DNA of 40,114 bases from Bacteroidales bacterium (GTDB taxonomy: Bacteria > Bacteroidota > Bacteroidia > Bacteroidales > UBA10428). Positions 9,114 through 18,050 of this stretch are shown here, piece by piece; the first letter of the stretch is position 1; each line of letters begins with the position of its first letter. The stretch covers positions 1 through 40,114 of the forward strand of contig JAFGKY010000037.1 of NCBI GenBank assembly GCA_016928305.1, in the 5' to 3' direction. The notes beneath the pieces were generated by a model. It did not search any database. It had not been told where the DNA came from and saw only the letters and a list, made by a program, of their open reading frames with translations. A program made the translations under genes and the position numbers.

Positions 9114-12100
9114 TTGCTTTACAGGAGGGTAAGAAATAAAAGCATTGCAGGGCTATTCAGGCCTTATATCATTCTGGTTATTGGAATGCTCTCTTTTTTC
9201 CCGGGATTATCAGTTCAGGCACAGGTAGCCGACAATGATTCTATTCAATTGCAATATCCTTTTTCAGATGAAATACGGTATCCATTTTCCCAATCGGGGA
9301 TTAATTCTCCTTTAATCCTGGGCAATCCTTCCAATATTGAATCAAAAATCATGTATGATCCCGAGACGAATCAGTATATATTTTCTGAGACGATAGGCAG
9401 GATGAATTATCGTCCCCCGGTATCCATGTCGCTCGATGAATATCGTGAATATGAGAATAAGACATCCATGAGTGACTTCTGGATACTGAAATCAAAGGAA
9501 TCGGTTGCAAGCAAAAAGTCACCCTTACTGGCCAATTTCAAACTTGGAGAAACCTTTGATAAAATATTTGGTACCGATGCTATCAACATTGTACCACAGG
9601 GTTCAGCGGAGCTTATCTTTGGATACAATATTTCATATACAGAAAATCCGGCACTATCCGAACGCAATCGTAGTAACGGATCGTTTATTTTCAAAGAAAA
9701 AATCCAGATGAATGTAACCGGCTCCATCGGTGACAAAATGCAAATCGGGATCAACTATAATACCGAAGCCACATTCGATTTTGAAAATAAAACCAAGCTT
9801 GAATATGCAGGCAAAGAAGATGAGATCATAAAAAAAATAGAAGCAGGCAATGTATCTTTTAATGTGCCCGGTACATTGATATCCGGTAGCCAAAGCTTGT
9901 TTGGTTTAAAAGCCGATCTTCAGTTTGGAAAACTGTTTGTCAGCATGGTTGCAAGCCACCAGCGTGGCCAGTCTCAGGTTGTGGAAGTTAAGGGTGGCGC
10001 TCAGGTCAATGAATTTGAAGTTACAGCCGATAATTACGATGCTAACAGGCATTTCTTCATTTCCCATTTCTTCAGGGATAATTATAACGATTGGATGAAA
10101 TTTCTCCCTTATGTCAATTCGGGCGTCAGGATTGAACAAATAGAAGTCTGGATAACAAATAAAACAAGTGAATTCGATAAAGACAACCGGAATATTCTTG
10201 CCCTGATGGATCTTGGTGAAGGTTACGGTCCCGATAATGATACCAATTATTTTGGCGATGCTCAATTCATCCAGGCTCAACCGTATACAAATGGTGCTGT
10301 CAGCAATGATTTAAATAATCTTTATGCTACAATCACAGAGCAGTATGCAGCCATCCGTGATTTCAAGGATATAGCGGAAGTCCTTAAAGAGCTTGAACAA
10401 TCTAATAATTTTTACAGTGGAAAGGATTTTGAAAAAATTGAAAATGCCCGGATGTTATCCGACAGGGAGTATACCCTTAATCGTGAACTGGGTTATATAT
10501 CTCTTAATACATCCCTCAGGTCGGATGAGGTTCTGGCGGTTGCCTATGTGTATACATACCGGGGTAAGACATACCGTGTTGGTGAATTGTCAACGGACGG
10601 GGTGAGTTCTCCAAAAACACTGGTAGTAAAACTGCTAAAGGGGACCAGTCTTACACCAAAACTTGGCACCTGGGACCTGATGATGAAGAACGTTTATTCA
10701 CTTGGAGCGTATCAGGTTTCGCAGCAGGACTTCATATTGGATGTACTTTACCGCAAAGATGAAACCGGGGTGCCGGTGAATTATATCGCTGACAATAATG
10801 CTGATTCTGCTTTTAACAATAAAATTTTATTGAAGGTAATGAATCTTGATAACCTGGACTCGCGCAACGAACCGAGTCCGGATGGTCGGTTTGACTTTGT
10901 GGAAGGAGTGACCATTATTGCAAAAGACGGACGAGTTTTTTTACCTATGTTGGAACCGTTCGGTGCCGATCTGAGAAAGATAATTACCGGAGGGGATCTT
11001 ACGAAAGATAAAATAGCCGACAAATATGTTTTCGAGGAACTTTATGATTCAACGCAGACAAAAGCCCGCTTAATTGCCCGGAAGAATAAATTTTTCCTTG
11101 CCGGCACGTATCAGTCTTCCTCCAGTTCTGAAATACAATTGAATGCCATGAATGTTCCCAGGGGATCGGTTAAAGTGACTGCCGGTGGTATTGCCCTTGT
11201 TGAAGGTCAGGATTATACGGTGGATTATACACTGGGAAGGGTGAAGATACTGAATCAGGGATACATTGAATCAGGAACTCCCATAAAGATATCATTGGAA
11301 AACAATGCTTTGTTTAACCTGCAAACCAAGACGCTTCTTGGAACGCACCTCGAGTACAAATTCTCGGATAATTTTGTTATCGGTGGCACCATCATGAACC
11401 TTACGGAGCGACCGCTTACCCAAAAAGTAAATATGGGAGATGAGCCTATTTCGAATACAATCTGGGGGCTGAATGCAAGTTATCGTACCGAATCACGTTT
11501 GCTGACAACACTGGTTGACAAACTTCCTCTTATTGAAACCAAAGAGATTTCCTCCATTTCACTGGATGCCGAGTTTGCACATTTGATACCCGGTCAGGCA
11601 AAGGTGATCGGCAAAGGAGGTATTGCCTATGTTGACGATTTTGAGGGGACAGAGACTACCATTGAATTAAAAAGCTTTCCGGCCTGGTACCTGGCCAGCA
11701 CACCCAGAAGAATACCCGGTTCGGAATTGCTAAATGACCTTACATACGGTTATAAGCGTGCCAAGCTGGCCTGGTACGTGATTGATCCGCTTTTCACAAG
11801 AAGTACTTCACAGACGCCGGATAATATCAGTACAAAGGAAACCCAACGCGATCCTTTTGTCAGGGAGGTGCTTGAAACCGAGATATATAAAAACCGGCAG
11901 AGCGGAACAGGTTTTGATAATCCTCTTTCCATACTGAATCTTGCTTATTTTCCCCAGGAAAGAGGTCCGTATAATTACAATACCATGGAGATGAATCCTG
12001 ACGGTACTCTTCAAAATCCTCAGGATAAATGGGGCGGAATTATGCGGGAGATACAAATCAGTGATTTTGAGAACGCCAACGTCGAATATATTGAATTCTG

Positions 12101-15100
12101 GCTGATGGATCCATTTGTTAACGATTCATTGCATCGCGGAGGTGATTTGTATTTTAACCTGGGAGAGATCTCTGAGGATATTCTGAAAGATTCCTGGAAA
12201 ATGTTTGAAAACGGATTGCCTCCCACAGATTCCATTACCCTGGTCGACACAACTGTATGGGGGAGGGTACCGACAACCCAGGCTATCATCAATGCATTTG
12301 ATGCAGATCCGGGTCATCGAGCCAGGCAGGATATCGGGCTTGACGGATTGAACACGATCGAGGAGCAGTCATTCTTTGAAGACACTTATCTGAATCCCTT
12401 GAGAAACCGGCCGATTGCATATGAAAAGGCGTTGACTGATCCTTCCAATGATGATTTCAAGTATTTCCTGGATTCTTATTATGATGATGCCGATGCCGGA
12501 GTAATTGAACGTTACAAACGCTATAACAATCTCGAAGGAAACTCACCAACCACCGAACAAAGTGCCGGTGATTTTGCAGCTGCAAGTACCTTGCCTACCA
12601 CCGAAGACATTAACCGCGATAATACACTGAATGAAAATGAAGCCTATTTTGAGTACCACGTGGAACTCAGGCCTAATAAACTGAATTTTGATAATCCGTA
12701 CATCACTGATATTATTCCCGGGGACGGTGTTAACTGGTACCTGTTCCGGATACCCATTACTGAATATGAGAACAAAGTAGGAAACATTGAAGATTTTAAG
12801 TCAATACGGTTTATGAGAACGTACCTTACAGGATTCGAAGATTCTGTTATTTTACGTTTCGCGGAATTGCACCTTGTTAGGGCTGAATGGAGGAAATATC
12901 AGTTTGATGTTGCTCAGGGCGGACCATCAACTACCGGTCAGTTTGAAGGCAGTATGTTTGATGTGGCTGCTGTGAATATTGAGGAGAATTCAAGCAAATA
13001 CCCGGTTAATTACGTGTTACCTCCAGGTATTGACCGTGTTATTGATCCCAGTCAACCTCAGTTAACCGAGTTGAACGAACAGTCTATATTACTTAAAGCA
13101 CATAATCTGGCCGACGGTGATGCACGTGTTGTATTTAAAAACACCGACCTTGATTTCAGGCAGTATAAAAAGCTGAAGATGTTTGTACATGCTGAAGCGA
13201 TACCCGGAGAGAATCTGAATAATCTGGATGTTAGTGCGTTCATCCGGATCGGTTCGGATCAGGTCGATAATTATTATGAATATGAAGTTCCGTTAATGCT
13301 CACGGACCATCGCGCAGACTATACTGAGGCAACAACGGACCGTTTAACCGTATGGCCTGACAGCAATAACTTTGAGATTGTTCTTGATGATCTGGTAGCT
13401 ATCAAAAAAGAACGGGACCGGGCAGAACGGGAAGATCCGTTTCTGTACAGCAAATTGAAAGTGTATCAGAAATTCAAGGGAATGAAGAAGATAAAAGTCA
13501 AAGGTACTCCTAACCTTGGCAATATTCGTACGGTAGTATTGGGTATACGCAATCCCAGCCGTTCTGACAATCCGCAACCGGACGATGGCATGCCCAAATC
13601 CGTTGAAGTATGGTTCAATGAACTCCGACTCACTGATTTTAATAACCGGGGAGGATGGGCGGCCAATGCCAGAATTCAGGCCAGACTTGCTGATCTTGGT
13701 ACGATTTCGATGGCCGGTGCCACCTCAAAACCCGGCTTTGGAAGTATTGAGCAAAAAGTGGACCAGCGCAATCAGGAGGAAACCAATCAGTATGATATAT
13801 CAACCAATATTGAGCTGGGCAAATTATTCCCGGAAAAGTCAAAAGTGACGATCCCTATGTTTATCGGAGCTTCCAATACAACCATTAATCCGGAATACTA
13901 CCCGAAAGAACCCGACAGGTTGTTGAAAGAAGTGCTGGATGAAGCACAGAGTGAATCTGAACGAAAATGGATAAAGGAAGTTTCTCAGGATTATATCCGG
14001 CGCAACAGTATAAACTTCACCAATATCAGGGTTAACAAGGATTATAAAAAATGGCGTCTTTTTTCACCCGCAAATTTTTCCTTAAGTGCTGCCTATAATG
14101 AATCTCAGGCCCGGAATTATAAAGTTGAAAAGAACAATATCATTCAATATAAACTGGGATTGAATTATGTATACAATGCCCGCCCGAAAAGCATTGCCCC
14201 ATTTTCAAAATCGAAATCACTTAAATCACCGTATTTGCGATTTGTAAAGGATTTTAATTTCACCCCTTATCCCAGTCGCTTTACTTTCCGGACCAATATG
14301 AACCGCGATTACAATGAGATAAAGCTTCGCAATGTTTATGAAGACAGGCTTATTAAGATTGATTCAACCGTGACCAAAGACTTTATATGGAATCGTTATT
14401 ATGACCTGGCATGGGATCTTACACGATCACTTAAATTTGATCTTTCTGCATCGAATGATTCGCGGATTGAGGAAATTGCAGGTGCCTATGACTGGTTCAG
14501 GGAAGGTGAACATGAAGAATGGGCAAATTCGGTTTGGCAAAGCATACAAAACGGAGGTCGACCCTTAACATACAATCATAGTTTTAATGCTACCTACAAT
14601 GTGCCCATCAACAAGTTTCCTATCCTTAGCTGGACCTCTTTATCATTGCGCTACAATGCAACATTTAGATGGAATCAGGGTGCTATATTTACTGATGGAC
14701 GCGACCTGGGCAATACCATTAGCAATTCCGGCACATATCAGGTCAACTCGCAGTTTAATTTAAGTAACCTGTATTCCAAGATAAAGTACCTGAAGAAGCT
14801 GGAGTCAAAATACAGTACGACGCGGAAACCCCAGCAGGCAGAAAAACGCTTTAAGACAGTGGAATTTCAGAGAGATAATTTCTTTGTAAAAGCAGGTACC
14901 CCGAAAAATGTTTCACACAAATTAAAGACGCAGGATGTGGAGGTGAAAGTTACGGATCGGCAGGGTAACGAAATAAAGGTTGATATTGAGATTGTGGATG
15001 AAAACAGGATAGCCATCACAGCTGATTCGAATTATACCGGGTTAACCGTATTGGTTGAAGGGAAAGTTGAAAAAGGACACAATCCTTTTGTCTATATTGC

Positions 15101-16523
15101 TGAAAATTCAATCCGGTTTCTTACCGGTTTAAAAAATGTGTCTGTTTCCTATTCCAACTCAGGAGCCACTATGGTGATGGGATACATGGCTGATCCCTGG
15201 TTATTCGGTTATGCAGATCCTGACTCTTACTCCGGTGCACCGGGATTACCGTTTTTGTTGGGATACCAGGATAATGATATTGTAAGGGAATTTGCTGTTA
15301 ATGGATGGCTGACAAAAGATTCAACTTTCAGCAATCCTTATACGCTTACAAAAAATGAAAATATAAACATTCGAGGAACATTTGAACCTTTTAAGGGATT
15401 AAGGATTGAGTTGTCGGCCCTTCGTACCTATTCCGAGTATATTAGTGAATATTTTTATTATGATGGTCATTCGCCTTATGGCGGATTTGATTTTGGCAAC
15501 CGTATGAAGACGGGTAGTTTTTCCATTTCCATTATCAGCCTGGGAACGGCCTTTGAAAAAATGACGGATGAGAACAGTTATGCTTCCGCCAGCTTTGATA
15601 AAATGAAGGAATACAGGGAAGTGATCACAAACAGGTTATACGGCAGGCGTTTGAATCAAAATGCTGTTGGATATTCCGGAATGCTGCCACAATATGTAGA
15701 AGCCAATTATCAGGACGGGTACGGTTCTACTTCACCCGAAGTATTGGTTCCGGCATTTCTGGCTGCCTATACAGGTAAAGACCCCAAAAAAATGAGCCTT
15801 GATCCTTTTCCCGGTTATTTTTCCATGATGCCTAACTGGAGACTTTCACTGGACGGACTTACCAATTTTAAAGTTCTGAAATCCTGGATTAAATCAGCCA
15901 ATATCACACATTCCTACCGGTCAACTTACAATATAAACTCATTTACCACCAATTTCCAGTTTAAATCAGACGATAACGGAATCGGCTATATACGCGATTA
16001 TCAATCCAATATTATTCCGGAACTGCTGTTCAATGCCGTTTCCATTACCGAGCAGTTCAGCCCGTTGGCCGGCGTTGACATTACATGGATCAACAGCCTG
16101 ATCACACGGTTTGAAATGAAAAAATCACGCACCCTGGCCTTAAGCTTATCCAATAACCAGATTACCGAATCAAGGAATGATGAGTGGATTATCGGAAGCG
16201 GATTTCGATTCAAGGAGGTACCTTTGAATATTGGTCAGCGGGCTTTCGAAAGTGATTTAAATCTCAGGATTGATCTTTCTATCCGGGATAACAAAACGGT
16301 GATACGGAACCTTGTCCAGGTCACTGATCTGGAAGGCAAGCCGGAGGCCACTACCGGACAAAGGATTTTTAAAATCAATTTCACTGCCGATTATGTTCTT
16401 ACACCGCGGTTTAATGTGCAGCTTTTCTTTGATCGCACGGTGAACAGACCTTACACATCCAGGTCGTTTATGACTGCCGATACCAATATCGGATTTAGCC
16501 TGAGGTTTGCATTATCGCAGTAA
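9114..16523 (+). CDS. sprA: Type IX secretion system outer-membrane translocon SprA (Sov)
   Basis: A 2469-residue giant outer-membrane protein, close to the size of SprA of Flavobacterium johnsoniae and Sov of Porphyromonas gingivalis (each about 2,400-2,500 residues). SprA forms a very large single-chain beta barrel that passes folded cargo of the type IX system across the outer membrane. The N-terminus has basic residues and a hydrophobic core ending SVQAQ, a normal signal peptide. The rest is rich in alternating beta strands with an aromatic, serine-rich C-terminal part. The start is a TTG at 9114, needed to include the signal peptide; the first in-frame ATG (9186) would remove its basic region. 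The gene order ruvA-sprA-gcvH supports the call. No other type IX component and no obvious cargo lies in the window. Confidence 0.93.
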   Translation: MLYRRVRNKSIAGLFRPYIILVIGMLSFFPGLSVQAQVADNDSIQLQYPFSDEIRYPFSQSGINSPLILGNPSNIESKIMYDPETNQYIFSETIGRMNYRPPVSMSLDEYREYENKTSMSDFWILKSKESVASKKSPLLANFKLGETFDKIFGTDAINIVPQGSAELIFGYNISYTENPALSERNRSNGSFIFKEKIQMNVTGSIGDKMQIGINYNTEATFDFENKTKLEYAGKEDEIIKKIEAGNVSFNVPGTLISGSQSLFGLKADLQFGKLFVSMVASHQRGQSQVVEVKGGAQVNEFEVTADNYDANRHFFISHFFRDNYNDWMKFLPYVNSGVRIEQIEVWITNKTSEFDKDNRNILALMDLGEGYGPDNDTNYFGDAQFIQAQPYTNGAVSNDLNNLYATITEQYAAIRDFKDIAEVLKELEQSNNFYSGKDFEKIENARMLSDREYTLNRELGYISLNTSLRSDEVLAVAYVYTYRGKTYRVGELSTDGVSSPKTLVVKLLKGTSLTPKLGTWDLMMKNVYSLGAYQVSQQDFILDVLYRKDETGVPVNYIADNNADSAFNNKILLKVMNLDNLDSRNEPSPDGRFDFVEGVTIIAKDGRVFLPMLEPFGADLRKIITGGDLTKDKIADKYVFEELYDSTQTKARLIARKNKFFLAGTYQSSSSSEIQLNAMNVPRGSVKVTAGGIALVEGQDYTVDYTLGRVKILNQGYIESGTPIKISLENNALFNLQTKTLLGTHLEYKFSDNFVIGGTIMNLTERPLTQKVNMGDEPISNTIWGLNASYRTESRLLTTLVDKLPLIETKEISSISLDAEFAHLIPGQAKVIGKGGIAYVDDFEGTETTIELKSFPAWYLASTPRRIPGSELLNDLTYGYKRAKLAWYVIDPLFTRSTSQTPDNISTKETQRDPFVREVLETEIYKNRQSGTGFDNPLSILNLAYFPQERGPYNYNTMEMNPDGTLQNPQDKWGGIMREIQISDFENANVEYIEFWLMDPFVNDSLHRGGDLYFNLGEISEDILKDSWKMFENGLPPTDSITLVDTTVWGRVPTTQAIINAFDADPGHRARQDIGLDGLNTIEEQSFFEDTYLNPLRNRPIAYEKALTDPSNDDFKYFLDSYYDDADAGVIERYKRYNNLEGNSPTTEQSAGDFAAASTLPTTEDINRDNTLNENEAYFEYHVELRPNKLNFDNPYITDIIPGDGVNWYLFRIPITEYENKVGNIEDFKSIRFMRTYLTGFEDSVILRFAELHLVRAEWRKYQFDVAQGGPSTTGQFEGSMFDVAAVNIEENSSKYPVNYVLPPGIDRVIDPSQPQLTELNEQSILLKAHNLADGDARVVFKNTDLDFRQYKKLKMFVHAEAIPGENLNNLDVSAFIRIGSDQVDNYYEYEVPLMLTDHRADYTEATTDRLTVWPDSNNFEIVLDDLVAIKKERDRAEREDPFLYSKLKVYQKFKGMKKIKVKGTPNLGNIRTVVLGIRNPSRSDNPQPDDGMPKSVEVWFNELRLTDFNNRGGWAANARIQARLADLGTISMAGATSKPGFGSIEQKVDQRNQEETNQYDISTNIELGKLFPEKSKVTIPMFIGASNTTINPEYYPKEPDRLLKEVLDEAQSESERKWIKEVSQDYIRRNSINFTNIRVNKDYKKWRLFSPANFSLSAAYNESQARNYKVEKNNIIQYKLGLNYVYNARPKSIAPFSKSKSLKSPYLRFVKDFNFTPYPSRFTFRTNMNRDYNEIKLRNVYEDRLIKIDSTVTKDFIWNRYYDLAWDLTRSLKFDLSASNDSRIEEIAGAYDWFREGEHEEWANSVWQSIQNGGRPLTYNHSFNATYNVPINKFPILSWTSLSLRYNATFRWNQGAIFTDGRDLGNTISNSGTYQVNSQFNLSNLYSKIKYLKKLESKYSTTRKPQQAEKRFKTVEFQRDNFFVKAGTPKNVSHKLKTQDVEVKVTDRQGNEIKVDIEIVDENRIAITADSNYTGLTVLVEGKVEKGHNPFVYIAENSIRFLTGLKNVSVSYSNSGATMVMGYMADPWLFGYADPDSYSGAPGLPFLLGYQDNDIVREFAVNGWLTKDSTFSNPYTLTKNENINIRGTFEPFKGLRIELSALRTYSEYISEYFYYDGHSPYGGFDFGNRMKTGSFSISIISLGTAFEKMTDENSYASASFDKMKEYREVITNRLYGRRLNQNAVGYSGMLPQYVEANYQDGYGSTSPEVLVPAFLAAYTGKDPKKMSLDPFPGYFSMMPNWRLSLDGLTNFKVLKSWIKSANITHSYRSTYNINSFTTNFQFKSDDNGIGYIRDYQSNIIPELLFNAVSITEQFSPLAGVDITWINSLITRFEMKKSRTLALSLSNNQITESRNDEWIIGSGFRFKEVPLNIGQRAFESDLNLRIDLSIRDNKTVIRNLVQVTDLEGKPEATTGQRIFKINFTADYVLTPRFNVQLFFDRTVNRPYTSRSFMTADTNIGFSLRFALSQ

Positions 16524-16603
16524 AAAACAGAGAGATTCTCAAATTTTTTATCGGGAATTATTTATATTTTTATCTTTTTAAAATAAACCAAAAATCTATT
16601 ATC

Positions 16604-16996
16604 ATGCTAATACCGGATAATTTTAAGTACACTAAAGACCATGAATGGATAAGACCTGAAGGAAAAACTGAAGGAGCAACAGCTATCATAGGGATTACTG
16701 ACTTTGCTCAGGGAGAACTTGGGGATATCGTATTCATTGAAATTGAAACGCTCGGAGAGCACCTCGAAAAAGAGGCAACATTTGGTACCGTTGAAGCAGT
16801 AAAGACAGTTTCCGATCTTTTTATGCCTGTCTCAGGAAAGGTTATTGAAATAAACGAAGCAATTAACACTTCTCCCGAGCTTGTCAACAAAGATCCATAC
16901 GGGGAAGGATGGTTGATAAAAATCGAAATGACGGCTCCTGATCAGCTTGACACATTGTATGATAAAAACGGATATGAGAAACTCATTAATGCATGA
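16604..16996 (+). CDS. gcvH: Glycine cleavage system H protein
   Basis: A 130-residue lipoyl carrier that moves the aminomethyl group between the P, T and L proteins of the glycine cleavage complex. The lipoylated lysine is Lys67 in FGTVEAVKTVSDL. The DHEWIRPEG start and NKDPYGEGWLIKIE end are family-typical. It lies 80 bases after sprA; a TATCTTTT sequence at 16571-16578 resembles a -7 element, so it may have its own promoter. gcvP and gcvT are not in the window, as is usual where gcvH sits beside sprA. Confidence 0.96.
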   Translation: MLIPDNFKYTKDHEWIRPEGKTEGATAIIGITDFAQGELGDIVFIEIETLGEHLEKEATFGTVEAVKTVSDLFMPVSGKVIEINEAINTSPELVNKDPYGEGWLIKIEMTAPDQLDTLYDKNGYEKLINA

Positions 16997-17080
16997 TACC
17001 AACGTTTTTTGTAACTTCGTTATGCAAAAATTGATGATTGTCCGGAACCTTATATAAATATTTTATTAACAACATAACGA

Positions 17081-18013
17081 ATGAAGCCGATTATTCCGCC
17101 GCTGGATAAGGATATACTGGAAAAGGAATTGACTGAGGAGAAATTCTTCCGCAAGACCAATAATGGCAATAATTTGCTTTATATTATTACATACCATGAT
17201 TCTCCTAATTTAATGCGGGAAATCGGAAGACTGAGGGAACTTACTTTTCGTGCAGCTGGTGGGGGAACCGGGAGAGAGATTGATATCGATGAGTTTGATA
17301 CCATGGAGGATCCTTATAAGCAACTTGTGGTATGGGATCCTTTGCGCAAGGAAATACTGGGAGGTTACCGGTATTTTGTATGTTCCGAAAGCGTTTGTTT
17401 TGAAGGGGATCACTGCAAACTGGCAACGGCAGAATTATTTAATTTCTCAAAAAAATTCTGTGACGAATATATGCCATGGATGATTGAGTTGGGACGATCG
17501 TTTGTACAGCCTGCTTATCAAACAACCAGTCGCAACAGCAAAGGACTGTATGCTCTTGATAATTTGTGGGACGGACTGGGTGCAATCTGGATGAGCCATA
17601 AGTATATTAAATATTTCTTTGGTAAGGTGACCATGTATACGCAATATAATGTAGAAGCCCGTGATCTGATTCTTTATTTCATGGATAAATATTTCGGGGA
17701 TCGTGAAGGCCTGCTTGTCCCCATCGAACCATTGGTTCTGAAAACCGATAAAAAGTTACTGGATTCTATTTTGTGCGGAAAGACCTATCAGGAAAATTAC
17801 AAATTGCTTTCCCAGAATGTCAGAGCCAGGGGAGAAGTGATCCCGCCATTAATCAATGCTTATATGAGTCTTTCACCTACTATGAAAAGTTTTGGAACAG
17901 CCGTTAATTATTCTTTTGGTTGTGTGGAGGAAACAGCAATTATGATCACCCTGGATGATATGTATGTTGATAAATACGAAAGACATATAAAATCATATAT
18001 GCCGAAAGAATAA
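17081..18013 (+). CDS. GNAT-family N-acyltransferase, OlsB/GlsB-like
   Basis: A 310-residue cytosolic or membrane-associated protein. The segment REIGRLRELTFRAAGGGTG (46-64) followed by an acidic IDIDEFD and the LGGYRY strand matches the acyltransferase family once labelled hemolysin, which includes ornithine-lipid OlsB and glycine-lipid GlsB. Those enzymes move an acyl chain from acyl carrier protein to an amino acid, making the lyso-lipid. The substrate here is not decidable. In Bacteroides the O-acyltransferase partner GlsA is adjacent, as I recall, but here the next gene is unrelated and points the other way, so any partner must be elsewhere. It could be co-transcribed with gcvH (84-base gap). 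Confidence 0.65.
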   Translation: MKPIIPPLDKDILEKELTEEKFFRKTNNGNNLLYIITYHDSPNLMREIGRLRELTFRAAGGGTGREIDIDEFDTMEDPYKQLVVWDPLRKEILGGYRYFVCSESVCFEGDHCKLATAELFNFSKKFCDEYMPWMIELGRSFVQPAYQTTSRNSKGLYALDNLWDGLGAIWMSHKYIKYFFGKVTMYTQYNVEARDLILYFMDKYFGDREGLLVPIEPLVLKTDKKLLDSILCGKTYQENYKLLSQNVRARGEVIPPLINAYMSLSPTMKSFGTAVNYSFGCVEETAIMITLDDMYVDKYERHIKSYMPKE

Positions 18014-18017
18014 TTAA

Positions 18018-18048
18018 TGATTTATTGAACTGTTGATTTGTTGATTTA
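18018..18048. repeat. Degenerate 7-8 bp array between convergent genes
   Basis: Units tgattta, ttgaactg, ttgatttg and ttgattta fill nearly the whole 37-base gap between the stop codons of two convergent genes. No hairpin terminator is visible here. Confidence 0.5.
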
Positions 18049-18050
18049 AG

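Noticed and set aside
16530..16550. Terminator after sprA (gagagattctc followed by Ts)
   Set aside because: Only a 4-bp stem with a 3-base loop; too weak to call.
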